Shown piece after piece: positions 1-7,172 of a stretch of DNA of 8,320 nucleotides (position 1 is the stretch's first letter; the number at the start of each line of letters is the position of its first letter). Made by a program: the position numbers and the translations under genes. Source of the DNA: Anaerolineae bacterium. Lineage in GTDB: Bacteria; Chloroflexota; Anaerolineae; UBA4142. The notes beneath the pieces were generated by a model. It searched no databases and was not told the origin of the DNA. It worked only from the letters and a program-made list of their open reading frames with translations. The stretch is from positions 1 to 8,320 of the forward strand of contig JAOACU010000044.1 in the NCBI GenBank assembly GCA_026417715.1. The letters are read 5' to 3'.

Positions 1-26
1 CATCTGCCACTATTCGTGTCGTCTGA

Positions 27-56
27 TTCACAGCACACGCGTTATTGTTTTATAAT
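27..56 (+). promoter_or_regulatory. Possible sigma70-type promoter
   Basis: TTCACA at 27-32 matches five of six bases of the -35 consensus. It is followed after 18 bases by a perfect TATAAT at 51-56. A transcript would start near 63 and run through the hairpin-rich non-coding stretch towards the peptidase gene. It could make a long leader or a small RNA; nothing in the sequence decides between these. Confidence 0.4.
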
Positions 57-96
57 CTGTCGGTGTTCAAAAACGTATCCACTCTTGGGAAGACAG

Positions 97-122
97 GTTT
101 CTAGACCCATCAGGTCTGAAAC
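97..122. repeat. Imperfect hairpin
   Basis: GTTTC (97-101) and AGACC (103-107) pair with GGTCT (113-117) and GAAAC (118-122). This gives ten base pairs interrupted by one bulged T at 102, with loop CATCA. No T-run follows, so it is not an evident intrinsic terminator. Its function is unknown. Confidence 0.5.
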
Positions 123-204
123 ACTCGTGCTTTCTGCCCGTGAGCGCAGGGCTGGGCAAAGTCTATTGACAGTCGAATCAATTCACCGCAACAACGACCC
201 GAAT

Positions 205-275
205 CCCGCCTACGCGGGCTAAACAAGCCGCCGAAGGGCGGCTTCGGGTGGCCGTCGCGGCGACTTCGAGTCGCC
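205..275. repeat. Cluster of three perfect GC-rich hairpins
   Basis: Three inverted repeats lie in tandem. CCCGC/GCGGG is at 205-209 and 214-218. AAGCCGCC/GGCGGCTT is at 225-232 and 237-244 with a GAAG loop. GGCGACT/AGTCGCC is at 259-265 and 269-275 with a TCG loop. None is followed by a T-run. The cluster resembles the short palindromic elements often dispersed in bacterial intergenic DNA, but whether it recurs elsewhere in this genome cannot be seen here. It may also act as a weak terminator or stabilise the 3' end of an upstream transcript. Confidence 0.55.
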
Positions 276-320
276 AAATTTCGACCTTGCACCAGCCGTG
301 CCGCGAGGTTGCCGCGCACT

Positions 321-349
321 TTGTTTTTTCTGCCTCATTATGCTATAAT
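321..349 (+). promoter_or_regulatory. Extended -10 promoter of the M23 peptidase gene
   Basis: TTGTTT at 321-326 (weak -35) is separated by 17 bases from a perfect TATAAT at 344-349. The -10 is preceded by TGC (341-343), which makes an extended -10. Transcription should start near 356-358, at or within two bases of the GTG start codon at 358. The mRNA would then be leaderless or nearly so, which agrees with the lack of any Shine-Dalgarno sequence upstream of that GTG. Confidence 0.65.
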
Positions 350-357
350 TCGCGCTT

Positions 358-1440
358 GTGATTACTGCCAATCGAACACTTGCGCAAGTACTCGTTGCGC
401 TGGGCATAGGTTCGGTCATCGGTTGTTGCATCGGCGGCATAGTGCTTGCAGTCCTTGCGGGCTATCCTATTGTCGTGAGCGCGCTATCACCCACCAGCAC
501 ACCTTCGCCAACACCGACGGTGCGCGTCTTGCCGACGATTACACTCGCGCCGACACTCACGCGCACACCGACGTTTGCACCCACACCGCTCGACGTATCG
601 GCAACGCTTACACCGCTTGCGACGCGCACGCCTTTGGCGTTACGCGCAACACCCAAGCCCGTCACGCCGCACTTTTGGCTCGCGCGCCCAGTGCCGCCGA
701 ACGCGCCAACTCAACATCCCGCGTTGACGTATCTCTACGGCACTACCGCGCGCGGCGATTACGATGTGCATCACGGCGTCGAGTTCGTGAATCCGACAGG
801 AACGCCGGTGCTCGCGGTCGGCGATGGTGTCATCGTCACGGCAGGTAACGACACGCAACAACGCCTTTGTGGCGACGATGGCAAGCGCGTGTGCGGGCGT
901 GATGTGAACTTTTACGGCAATCTCGTCGTTCTACAACTCGATCGTGCGTACAACGGGCAACGCGTGTTCGCACTCTACGGGCACTTGAGCAAAATCAATG
1001 TGAACGTGGGCGACCGCGTCAAGACCGGCGAGATACTCGGCGAAGTGGGAATGACCGGCATCGCGTTGGGTCCGCATCTGCATTTTGAAGTGCGCGTCGG
1101 TGTGAACGATTATGCACACACGCGCAATCCGATCCTGTGGCTTGTGCCACTCAACGGACGCGGCGTACTCGCGGGTCGTTTAAGTGATGGCAAGGGTAAT
1201 CTCCAGCGCGGCGCGATCGTCAATCTGTATCGCGCGGAACCAGAAACGTTTTTGTATGGTATCGAAACCTACAGTCGCGACGACGCGCCACCCGTCAATT
1301 CCGATGACGAGTTCGGCGAAAATTTTGCGTTTCCCGATCTGGTGCCCGGCGATTACATCGTGCGCGTGCACAATCAGCCCTACGCTACGCGCGTGACGGT
1401 TGAAGCCGGCAAGTTGACGTTCATTGAATTTGGTCAATGA
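358..1440 (+). CDS. Membrane-anchored M23-family metallopeptidase (peptidoglycan hydrolase)
   Basis: This 360-residue protein probably cuts peptide cross-links of peptidoglycan outside the membrane. Residues about 11-43 are hydrophobic and form an N-terminal membrane anchor. VIGC at 20-23 also resembles a lipobox, but hydrophobic sequence continues past it. Residues about 45-105 are a Pro/Thr-rich spacer. The M23 (LytM/Peptidase_M23) domain spans about 120-260, with HHGVE at 138-142, YGH at 207-209 and GPHLHFE at 238-244. The usual zinc ligands are His138, position 142 and His242. Position 142 is normally Asp but is Glu here. A loop insertion carries Cys171 and Cys179. Residues about 268-360 look like a carboxypeptidase-regulatory-type beta-sandwich. 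An in-frame stop at 346-348 lies inside the -10 box, so the GTG at 358 is the first usual start codon; the next in-frame one (GTG, residue 29) would remove most of the anchor. The family call is firm; the exact cleavage site is unknown. Confidence 0.9.
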   Translation: MITANRTLAQVLVALGIGSVIGCCIGGIVLAVLAGYPIVVSALSPTSTPSPTPTVRVLPTITLAPTLTRTPTFAPTPLDVSATLTPLATRTPLALRATPKPVTPHFWLARPVPPNAPTQHPALTYLYGTTARGDYDVHHGVEFVNPTGTPVLAVGDGVIVTAGNDTQQRLCGDDGKRVCGRDVNFYGNLVVLQLDRAYNGQRVFALYGHLSKINVNVGDRVKTGEILGEVGMTGIALGPHLHFEVRVGVNDYAHTRNPILWLVPLNGRGVLAGRLSDGKGNLQRGAIVNLYRAEPETFLYGIETYSRDDAPPVNSDDEFGENFAFPDLVPGDYIVRVHNQPYATRVTVEAGKLTFIEFGQ

Positions 1441-1556
1441 GCCAAATAGTTTCAATGAGCCAATTGCCCAATGAGCCAATGAGCCAAATTCCTCTTTCGT
1501 CCTTCGTCTTTCGTCCTTTGGCTCATTGGTAAATTGGTTCATTGGCTCATTTGAGG
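1435..1556. repeat. Composite array of degenerate 8-nt and 7-nt tandem repeats
   Basis: The left part (1451-1490) has five octamers based on GCCAATGA. The middle part (1491-1518) has four heptamers based on CGTCYTT. The right part (1517-1556) has five octamers based on ATTGGCTC, the reverse complement of the left family. CCAATGAGCCAAA (1476-1488) is repeated perfectly inverted at 1517-1529, so the array could fold into a stem of 13 base pairs with a 28-nt loop. The array starts at the peptidase stop codon (TGA 1438-1440 lies in a first partial copy), and its last octamer contains the GAGG ribosome binding site of gltX. There is no T-run to suggest a terminator. Confidence 0.8.
1553..1556 (+). 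promoter_or_regulatory. Ribosome binding site setting the gltX start
   Basis: GAGG lies six bases before the ATG at 1563. An in-frame ATG at 1542 lies inside the repeat array and has no such site. The class I signature also begins a few residues after the 1563 start, as in other glutamyl-tRNA synthetases. Both points favour 1563. Confidence 0.7.
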
Positions 1557-1562
1557 TTTTGG

Positions 1563-2687
1563 ATGACTGACGTTCGCGTACGCTTTGCACCCAGCCCCAC
1601 CGGTGCACCACACATCGGTAACATTCGCACCGCGCTCTTTTGCTATCTGTGGGCGCGACACACCGGCGGCAAATTCATTCTCCGCATCGAAGACACCGAC
1701 CAAGCGCGCGAAGTCGAGAACGGTTTGCAACTGATTCTCGAATCGTTGCGCATTTTGGGTTTGGACTGGGACGAAGGACCCGACATCGGCGGACCCTACG
1801 GACCCTACGAACAATCCAAACGCTTGCCGATTTACAAGGAACACGCGGAGCGTTTGATTGCACAAGGTCGCGCGTACTATTGCTACTGCACCGAAGAGCG
1901 ACTGGAGCGGATGCGCGCGGAGCAAAAAGCGCGCGGCGAGCAAACGCGCTACGATTACCACTGCCGCTACTTGTCCGATGCGGAGCGCGCCGAGTACGAA
2001 CGCGCCGGCATACCCAAAGTGATTCGCCTTGCCGTGCCGCACGAAGGCAAGACCACGCTCCACGATTTCATTCACGGCGATTTGAGCATCGAAAACAAAA
2101 ACGTGGACGATCAGGTGCTCCTCAAATCGGATGGTTTCCCGACGTATCACCTTGCTGTCGTCGTGGACGACCATCTGATGAAAATTTCGCACGTGATGCG
2201 TGGTGAGGATTGGATTCCGTCGTTTCCCAAACACGTCTTGTTGTATCAAGCGTTTGGTTGGGAAATTCCACCACACGGACACTTGCCCAACGTGTTGGGA
2301 CCCGACCGCAAAAAGTTGAGCAAGCGACACGGCGCAACGAGCGTGATGCAATTTCGCGATGAAGGATACCTGCCCGAAGCATTGTTGAATTTTCTTGCGC
2401 GCCTCGGCTGGGCGTATGACGATCACACAGAAATTTTTTCGCGGCAACAACTCATCGAACTGTTCACGCTCGACAAAATCGAACACTCGCCGGCGATTTT
2501 CGATCCTGCCAAACTCGATTGGCTGAACGGCTATTACATCCGTGAATTGACCGACGATGAATTTGTTGCGCGCGCGCGCCCATTCGTGCCACAAGCCGAT
2601 GCGACTTTGTTGCGCGCGATTGCGCCGCTCGTCAAGCCGCGCATCAAAAAGTTGAACGAGATCGCCGCGCTGATTGATTACTGCTAG
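1563..2687 (+). CDS. gltX: Glutamyl-tRNA synthetase, N-terminal part of a frameshifted gene
   Basis: The enzyme charges tRNA-Glu with glutamate using ATP in the cytoplasm. This part (374 residues) holds the whole class I catalytic core. The HIGH-type signature is SPTGAPHIGN at 11-20 and the KMSKS-type loop is KLSKR at 251-255. The zinc-type motif is Cys107-x-Cys109-x24-Cys134, but the residue two after Cys134 is Tyr136, where E. coli has His. The anticodon-binding domain begins before the TAG at 2685-2687. Homology then continues in another frame: bases 2684 onward read L-V-E-D-V-E-Y-D, which joins directly after A-L-I-D-Y. One missing base near 2682-2683 explains the break. Rejoined, the protein would be about 480 residues, a normal length for GltX. 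No slippery sequence is seen. The cause is a sequencing or assembly error or a true mutation; since this is usually an essential gene, I favour error. Confidence 0.93.
   Translation: MTDVRVRFAPSPTGAPHIGNIRTALFCYLWARHTGGKFILRIEDTDQAREVENGLQLILESLRILGLDWDEGPDIGGPYGPYEQSKRLPIYKEHAERLIAQGRAYYCYCTEERLERMRAEQKARGEQTRYDYHCRYLSDAERAEYERAGIPKVIRLAVPHEGKTTLHDFIHGDLSIENKNVDDQVLLKSDGFPTYHLAVVVDDHLMKISHVMRGEDWIPSFPKHVLLYQAFGWEIPPHGHLPNVLGPDRKKLSKRHGATSVMQFRDEGYLPEALLNFLARLGWAYDDHTEIFSRQQLIELFTLDKIEHSPAIFDPAKLDWLNGYYIRELTDDEFVARARPFVPQADATLLRAIAPLVKPRIKKLNEIAALIDYC
2682..2684 (+). other. Frameshift point in gltX (one base lost)
   Basis: The upstream frame ends with codons for D-Y (2676-2681). The downstream frame starts cleanly with CTA-GTC-GAA-GAT from 2684. 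Only two bases (TG, 2682-2683) lie between, where a full codon is expected. A restored TTG, for example, would give D-Y-L-L-V-E-D. There is no homopolymer of note and no programmed-frameshift signal. Confidence 0.85.
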
Positions 2688-2695
2688 TCGAAGAT

Positions 2696-3004
2696 GTGGA
2701 GTACGACGCGCAGTTACTCATCGGCAAGGGGGTGGATGCATCTGCCGCGCGTGCCGCGTTGCGCGCGGCGTATGCGACGCTCGAAAAATACACCACCTAC
2801 GACGATGAAGAAAAAATCGAAGCGGAACTGCGCGTGGAGGCAGAAAGACTGGGGCTGAAGAATTTGCAATTCTTTGGCACTTTGCGTGTGGCGATCACCG
2901 GCAAAACTGCTTCGCCACCCTTGATGAGCAGTATGCGCATCTTGGGTCGCGACAAAACCTTGCGCCGCATCGAACGCGCGATCCAGTTGTTGGAAAAAGT
3001 TTAA
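2696..3004 (+). CDS. gltX: Glutamyl-tRNA synthetase, C-terminal part of a frameshifted gene
   Basis: This 102-residue piece, with a formal GTG start at 2696, is the end of the anticodon-binding domain of glutamyl-tRNA synthetase. The ending GTLRVAITGKTASPPLMSSM (residues 61-80) followed by a Leu/Arg-rich final helix is typical of the GltX C-terminus, where a conserved R-x-A-x-T-G-x-x-x-S-P-P stretch is known. Matching sequence starts already at 2684, upstream of the GTG, so this is a continuation of the preceding frame and not a gene with its own start. No ribosome binding site precedes the GTG. It cannot aminoacylate by itself. If the frameshift is real, the protein would lack most of its tRNA anticodon recognition unless the two halves are translated separately and associate. 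Confidence 0.9.
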   Translation: MEYDAQLLIGKGVDASAARAALRAAYATLEKYTTYDDEEKIEAELRVEAERLGLKNLQFFGTLRVAITGKTASPPLMSSMRILGRDKTLRRIERAIQLLEKV

Positions 3005-3063
3005 ACGTTTCTCATCATCGTCTCATTTCGTTTTCACTTGTTTGTGTTAACCTTGAACGCTGT
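3005..3063. other. Intergenic stretch after gltX
   Basis: This is a short AT-richer spacer between the gltX stop and the heptamer array. I see no intrinsic terminator and no convincing promoter, so either gltX transcription continues into the ABC operon or the operon's promoter is of a type I do not recognise. A TTG at 3038 opens an upstream extension of the next gene's frame, but the translated extension is only repeat sequence. Confidence 0.5.
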
Positions 3064-3119
3064 CAGCGATCAGCGATCAGCGGTCAGCAATCCACAATCT
3101 GCAATCGAAAATCTAAAAT
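3064..3119. repeat. Degenerate heptanucleotide tandem array
   Basis: Eight consecutive 7-nt units fill 3064-3119 with no break in phase. All begin with C and end in AT or GT: CAGCGAT, CAGCGAT, CAGCGGT, CAGCAAT, CCACAAT, CTGCAAT, CGAAAAT, CTAAAAT. The units drift from a CAGCGAT type to a CTAAAAT type along the array. The next seven bases (3120-3126) contain most of the AAGGGAG ribosome binding site of the ABC ATPase gene. Similar short heptamer repeats are known from cyanobacterial genomes; a link to those is only an analogy. Confidence 0.85.
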
Positions 3120-3122
3120 CAA

Positions 3123-3127
3123 GGGAG
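3123..3127 (+). promoter_or_regulatory. Ribosome binding site setting the ABC ATPase start
   Basis: GGGAG lies six bases before the ATG at 3134. A longer reading from TTG 3038 would translate the heptamer array into 32 extra residues without homology. I therefore place the start at 3134. Confidence 0.8.
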
Positions 3128-3133
3128 TTGTTT

Positions 3134-4090
3134 ATGCCAGATGCAACGACCAATGGCGCACCAATGATCGAGGTGCACAATCTTTCCAAGTGGTACGGCA
3201 CCACCGAAGCCCTGCGCCAAGTCTCCTTCAACGTGCAGAAAGGAGAGATTCTCGGTTTTCTGGGACCAAACGGCGCAGGCAAGACCACAACAATGCGCAT
3301 CCTCACCGGCTATATGCCGCCCTCGTCGGGTACCGCGCGCGTGGCGGGTTATGACGTGTTCTACGATTCGATCGAAGTCCGCAAGCGCATTGGCTATTTG
3401 CCCGAAACTGTTCCACTCTATCCCGAAATGACCGTGTGGGACTATTTGGACTTTTGTGCGCGTTTGCGCGGCGTGTCGGATCGTGATGCCGCGATTGATC
3501 GCGTGATGGAAATGACGAGCATCGGCGAGCGCGCCGATATGCACATCGGCAAATTGTCCAAAGGGTTTCGCCAGCGCGTTGGTATTGCGCAAGCGCTCGT
3601 GCACAATCCCGAAGTACTGATTCTCGACGAGCCAACGATAGGACTCGACCCCAAGCAAATCATCGAGATTCGCAATCTCATCAAGTCACTGGCAGGCGAC
3701 CACACGATCATCTTGAGCACGCACATCCTTCCCGAAGTGAGCCAGACGTGCTCGCGCGTCCTCATCATCAACGATGGCGTGATCGTTGCGGAGGACACGC
3801 CTGAACGTTTGAGCGCGCGCCTGCGCGGCGCAGAACACATTCACCTGCAAGTCGCGCATCCCGCGCCCGAAATTCCCAGCACGCTCGAAAAAGTGCAAGG
3901 TGTGCTCGGTGTGCGCGCCAAGGACAATGGCGTGTACGAAATCGAAATGAATCTGGGGACGGATCGGCGTGCGGAGATCGCCGCGTTAGTGGTACAACGC
4001 GGCTGGGGCTTGTTGGAATTGCGCCCGCTGAGTTTGTCACTCGAAGAAGTGTTCCTCAAACTGACGACCACAGAGGAGATGCCACAATGA
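3134..4090 (+). CDS. ABC transporter ATP-binding protein, GldA-like
   Basis: This 318-residue cytoplasmic ATPase powers the membrane complex encoded by the next genes. The ABC domain fills about residues 11-240. Walker A is GPNGAGKTT at 44-52, the signature is LSKGFRQ at 141-147, Walker B is VLILDEP at 161-167, and the switch His197 lies in STH. All catalytic elements are present, so the ATPase should be active. The C-terminal part, about 240-318, is the accessory region usual in the GldA/NosF/CcmA type of ABC-2 exporters, ending in S-L-E-E-V-F-L-K-L-T. The stop overlaps the permease start by 4 nt (ATGA, 4087-4090), so translational coupling is likely. The ATPase class is sure. The GldA-like assignment rests on the GldF- and GldG-like neighbours. 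GldA belongs to the gliding machinery in Bacteroidetes, but no other gliding gene is seen here. Confidence 0.93.
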   Translation: MPDATTNGAPMIEVHNLSKWYGTTEALRQVSFNVQKGEILGFLGPNGAGKTTTMRILTGYMPPSSGTARVAGYDVFYDSIEVRKRIGYLPETVPLYPEMTVWDYLDFCARLRGVSDRDAAIDRVMEMTSIGERADMHIGKLSKGFRQRVGIAQALVHNPEVLILDEPTIGLDPKQIIEIRNLIKSLAGDHTIILSTHILPEVSQTCSRVLIINDGVIVAEDTPERLSARLRGAEHIHLQVAHPAPEIPSTLEKVQGVLGVRAKDNGVYEIEMNLGTDRRAEIAALVVQRGWGLLELRPLSLSLEEVFLKLTTTEEMPQ

Positions 4091-4803
4091 GAAACATCTG
4101 GGCAATCACCTTGCGTGAACTCAAAGCGTACTTTGTCTCGCCTATCGCCTACGTGGTCAGCGCGCTATTCCTCGTGGCGATGGGTTATCTCTTCGCACTG
4201 ATTCTCATCAACAGTCGCGAGGCATCGTTGCGCTATCTGTTCAACAATATGATCTTTGTATTGTTGATTATGGCGCCCGCCCTGACGATGCGTTTACTCG
4301 CGGAAGAACAACGGATGGGCACCATCGAATTGCTACTCACTTCGCCGGTGCACGATTGGCAAGTGGTGCTGGGAAAATTTCTCGGCAGTTTCATCCTCTT
4401 TGTTGTGATGCTCATTGCACCTACACTCTACTATGTGCTGATTCTCCAAGTGTTCGGTCCGCCCGACTATGGTCCGATTCTCACGGGCTATCTGGGCTTT
4501 TTGCTCTTGGGTGCCGCGTATCTCGCGGTCGGTGTGTTCGGATCATCGGTCACGCAAAATCAAATCATCGCGTTTTTCGTTAGTCTCGTGATCTTGCTCT
4601 TGATGTGGCTGGCTGATGCGGCGATGAATGTCTTTGGTAGCGGTCCGCTCTCGGACGCGCTGGTGTACATCGCGCTACCGCGTCACTTTGGCGATCTGTT
4701 CCGAGGCATTTTGGACACGACGGACATTGTGTACGCGCTCAGCATCATTGCGATCTTTTTGTTCTTGGCAACCCAAGTTCTACAAACGAGGAGGTGGCGA
4801 TAA
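4087..4803 (+). CDS. ABC-2 type permease, GldF-like
   Basis: This 238-residue integral membrane protein is the channel-forming partner of the preceding ATPase. Six hydrophobic segments can be placed at about residues 18-41, 55-68, 98-120, 130-152, 160-182 and 213-231. After the second segment comes EEQRMGTIELLLTSP (73-87), the E-E-x-x-x-G-T-I-E-L-L motif typical of ABC-2 permeases; it sits in the cytoplasmic loop expected to contact the ATPase. The N-terminus has an amphipathic stretch with R-E-L-K-A-Y-F, common in this family. The gene starts inside the stop of the ATPase gene, and its own stop (TAA 4801-4803) shares one base with the next ATG. The length fits GldF-type single permeases. The substrate is unknown. 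Confidence 0.92.
   Translation: MRNIWAITLRELKAYFVSPIAYVVSALFLVAMGYLFALILINSREASLRYLFNNMIFVLLIMAPALTMRLLAEEQRMGTIELLLTSPVHDWQVVLGKFLGSFILFVVMLIAPTLYYVLILQVFGPPDYGPILTGYLGFLLLGAAYLAVGVFGSSVTQNQIIAFFVSLVILLLMWLADAAMNVFGSGPLSDALVYIALPRHFGDLFRGILDTTDIVYALSIIAIFLFLATQVLQTRRWR
4789..4794 (+). promoter_or_regulatory. Ribosome binding site setting the GldG-like start
   Basis: AGGAGG at 4789-4794 lies eight bases before the ATG at 4803. A GTG at 4794 is also in frame, but it overlaps the Shine-Dalgarno sequence itself. The ATG at 4803 is therefore preferred. Confidence 0.75.
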
Positions 4804-6365
4804 TGCGCGACAAGTTGTACCAATGGGCAGATTACATCGGAGCGATCGCACTCGCGCTGTGGGTGGCGGCAGGCATTTTGTATCTGCTCAAGAATCAACC
4901 CACCGAACGCCTGCTCCTACTCGTCGGTTTGGGTGTGGTGTTCTTTCTCTTCTTTCTGTATTTCAAATTCGGCTTGGTGCGCCAAGCCGTCACTAGTCGT
5001 ACGGCGCGCTATGGCTCGAACGCATTGGTGATGAGCATCGCGTTTATCGCCATCATCGCGGTTGTAAACTTTTTGGGTGGACGCTATCACATTCGCTACG
5101 ATTTTACGGCGAACAAAACCTATACGTTGTCGGAGAAGACGATTCAAATCCTCAAAGACCTCAAAGAGCCGATTCAAGCGATTGGCTTTTATGGAATGGA
5201 CAATGCACAAGGTCAACAAGAAGCCAGCGATCGGTTGCGCGAGTATTCGCGCGTCACCGACAAGTTGACGTATCGGTTTGTAGACCCGTACGCCGAACCG
5301 CAATTGGCGAACGAATACAAAGTGCAATTCGATGGCACCATTGTCTTCGAGCGCGGCAAGCGTCGCGAAAATGTCTTTGCGACGGACGAACAAACGTTGA
5401 CCAACGCGATCCTCAAAGTCTCGCAAGATCAACAACCAACGATTTACTTTACGACGGGACACGGCGAGCACAGTCCCGACGATAGTGGGAATGAGGGTTA
5501 TAGTCTGATGAAGACGGCGATGGAAGCGGAGAATTATCGCGTCCAAACGCTCGATCTCAAGACCGTGACCGAGACGTTGCCGGCTGACATCAGCGCGCTC
5601 ATCATCGCCGGACCGCGCCAACCCTTTGAACCCGCCGAAGTCGAAATCGTCAAAAAGTATTTGGAAAACAAGGGACGCGTTTTGATAATGATTGACCCCC
5701 AGGTCGAAAGTGGCTTGGAGGGCTTGTTGAAAGAGTGGGGCTTGGGTTTGCGTAACGATGTGGTGTTCGATCCGCGACTCGGTTTCTTTGGCCAAGCCCA
5801 GGTGCCGGTCATCAACGCCTACAAATCGCACACGATCACCAAAGACTTGACCGGGCTGAGCACCTTTTTCCCAGGCGCGCGTTCCATCGAAGCACTGATC
5901 GGACCTGAATCATCGCGCCGCCCTACGGCATTGTTCACCACGAGCGATGCCTCGTGGGGCGAGACGGACTTGGCGTCGGTGAAAGCGCAGAACGCCAAGC
6001 AGGACGACAAGGACAACAAAGGTCCGCTCACGTTGGCATACGCCGTCGAAGACCGCGGTGACAAACCCGCGCGTCTCGTCGTCATCGGCAACTCGACGTT
6101 CGTGACGAATGGCACGCTCAACGCGCGTATCACGGTTGGTGGTCAGCAACAGCGCATTCAATCGGGCAATGGTTTGCTCTTTGGCAACATTCTGCACTGG
6201 CTGGCGGGACAAGAGACGTTGATTTCGATCCCGCCCAAGCCAACCGATACGCGTTACGTGCTTCTGACCGCGCAGGAGACGGCGTTCGTCTTCTGGTCGA
6301 GTTTCTTGCTCGTTCCGCTGACGATACTCATCATCGGTTTACTCGTTTGGTTGAGGAGGCGATAG
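4803..6365 (+). CDS. GldG-like auxiliary protein of an ABC-2 transporter
   Basis: This 520-residue membrane protein belongs with the ABC_transp_aux (GldG) type. Three hydrophobic segments lie at about 11-29, 37-54 and 74-92. A large soluble region (about 93-490), probably outside the cytoplasmic membrane, follows, then a C-terminal membrane segment at about 494-516 and a final RRR. The soluble region begins with YDFTANKTYTLS (99-110), a hallmark of GldG-like proteins (D-x-T-x-x-x-x-Y-T-L-S). It contains FTTGHGEH (216-223), the other strongly conserved stretch of the family, and ALIIAGPRQPFEPAEVE, which resembles a Rossmann-like fold with a glutamine-amidotransferase-like layout. I see no complete catalytic triad and infer a binding or structural role. 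It shares one base with the permease stop, and the DUF4340 gene follows after one base. In Bacteroidetes GldG works with GldA and GldF; the role elsewhere is not settled. Confidence 0.9.
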   Translation: MRDKLYQWADYIGAIALALWVAAGILYLLKNQPTERLLLLVGLGVVFFLFFLYFKFGLVRQAVTSRTARYGSNALVMSIAFIAIIAVVNFLGGRYHIRYDFTANKTYTLSEKTIQILKDLKEPIQAIGFYGMDNAQGQQEASDRLREYSRVTDKLTYRFVDPYAEPQLANEYKVQFDGTIVFERGKRRENVFATDEQTLTNAILKVSQDQQPTIYFTTGHGEHSPDDSGNEGYSLMKTAMEAENYRVQTLDLKTVTETLPADISALIIAGPRQPFEPAEVEIVKKYLENKGRVLIMIDPQVESGLEGLLKEWGLGLRNDVVFDPRLGFFGQAQVPVINAYKSHTITKDLTGLSTFFPGARSIEALIGPESSRRPTALFTTSDASWGETDLASVKAQNAKQDDKDNKGPLTLAYAVEDRGDKPARLVVIGNSTFVTNGTLNARITVGGQQQRIQSGNGLLFGNILHWLAGQETLISIPPKPTDTRYVLLTAQETAFVFWSSFLLVPLTILIIGLLVWLRRR

Positions 6366-6366
6366 C

Positions 6367-7035
6367 GTGAAACTACGCAACACGTTGATCGTTGTCGCCA
6401 TAGCGGCGGCGCTGATCGTCTATGTGTTCTTGATCGAAGCGCCACTTACCCCAGAGCAACTGAGTGCGCGTCAAGGCACACCGACTGCTACACCCTCGTC
6501 GTACATCTTTCGCTTTCCAGTGGAACAGTTGCAAACGATCATCATCAGCGATTTGCGATTTCCGCGTCGCGTGGTGTTGGAGCGGAGCGATTCGGGGTGG
6601 CGCGTCAAAGAACCCGAGGACAAACCCGCCGATATGAACAAGGCGACAGGAACTGCCAACACCTTGTCCGATCTTTTGTTGCGTCGCACCATTCAACCTG
6701 TTAGCGACTTGGCAGCGTACGGTCTGGCACCAGCGCGCATCGAGGCGCGGATGATCCTGAAGGATGGCACTACCTACGCGCTCTTGATTGGCAACGCGAC
6801 GCCGGATGGTTCGCTCTACTATGCGACTTATACCGGCGACACCACGCGGGTATTTCTGGTCGAGAGCGCACTAGGATTCTCCTTGCAAAACTTGCTGGAC
6901 AAGCCACCTTTTGAACCCACGCCTCGACCAACACCGACCGAGACACCTCCCGCAACACCTACTCCCGATGCAACAACGGTACCGGGCGTTGTGCCTACGT
7001 TGTTGCCCACGCCGGCGACAACACCCAAACCGTAA
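6367..7035 (+). CDS. DUF4340 domain-containing membrane-anchored protein
   Basis: This 222-residue protein has one N-terminal membrane segment (about 7-24), then a DUF4340-type domain (about 45-175), and a Pro/Thr-rich tail of about 44 residues (179-222) with repeated P-T and T-P pairs. The domain shows the pattern usual for the family: a strand-rich start, V-V-L-E-R-S-D-S-G-W-R-V-K-E-P, a helix with the T-L-S-D-L-L-L-R-R type, then Y-G-L-A-P-A-R-I and I-G-N-A-T-P-D-G-S-L-Y-Y. The start is GTG at 6367; AGGAGG at 6354-6359 lies seven bases upstream. The gap to the GldG-like gene is one base, and DUF4340 genes are known companions of GldG-like genes, so it is probably part of the same envelope complex. 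It is shorter than many DUF4340 proteins. A molecular function is not known. Confidence 0.85.
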   Translation: MKLRNTLIVVAIAAALIVYVFLIEAPLTPEQLSARQGTPTATPSSYIFRFPVEQLQTIIISDLRFPRRVVLERSDSGWRVKEPEDKPADMNKATGTANTLSDLLLRRTIQPVSDLAAYGLAPARIEARMILKDGTTYALLIGNATPDGSLYYATYTGDTTRVFLVESALGFSLQNLLDKPPFEPTPRPTPTETPPATPTPDATTVPGVVPTLLPTPATTPKP

Positions 7036-7039
7036 ACGC

Positions 7040-7076
7040 CAGCGAGGACGTTCAAAGAACGTCCTCGCTGTTTTTT
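7040..7076 (+). terminator. Strong intrinsic terminator of the ABC operon
   Basis: CAGCGAGGACGTT (7040-7052) pairs perfectly with AACGTCCTCGCTG (7058-7070) over 13 base pairs, with an extra C-G pair possible at 7053/7057. Six T residues follow at 7071-7076. It starts five bases after the DUF4340 stop codon and separates the operon from the phosphofructokinase gene. Confidence 0.95.
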
Positions 7077-7145
7077 GCTAACTGATGTTACGCATCTGAA
7101 CCGTAGGACTGGACAGTTACCACATTTCTTTGTTTTCGATCATCG

Positions 7146-7154
7146 TGTTATACT
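7146..7154 (+). promoter_or_regulatory. Extended -10 promoter of the phosphofructokinase gene
   Basis: TGT (7146-7148) followed by TATACT (7149-7154) forms an extended -10 element. No good -35 is found at the right distance: TTGTTT at 7130-7135 is only 13 bases away. A start near 7161 would give a leader of about 12 bases that begins at the Shine-Dalgarno sequence. Confidence 0.5.
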
Positions 7155-7160
7155 TGGGTT

Positions 7161-7165
7161 GGAGG
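7161..7165 (+). promoter_or_regulatory. Ribosome binding site setting the phosphofructokinase start
   Basis: GGAGG lies seven bases before ATG 7173 but only one base before the in-frame ATG at 7167. The spacing favours 7173, which removes two residues from the longest reading. Confidence 0.7.
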
Positions 7166-7172
7166 AATGTCT

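Larger units (their letters stand above)
1..320. other. Non-coding upstream region with hairpins
   Basis: No convincing gene was found. One + frame is open from the window edge to a stop at 220-222, but it has no recognisable domain, no ribosome binding site and an unremarkable composition. I treat the stretch as intergenic. It holds a possible promoter (27-56) and several inverted repeats, each listed separately. I saw no tRNA, no riboswitch core that I could recognise, and no T-run after the hairpins that would make them clear terminators. Confidence 0.6.
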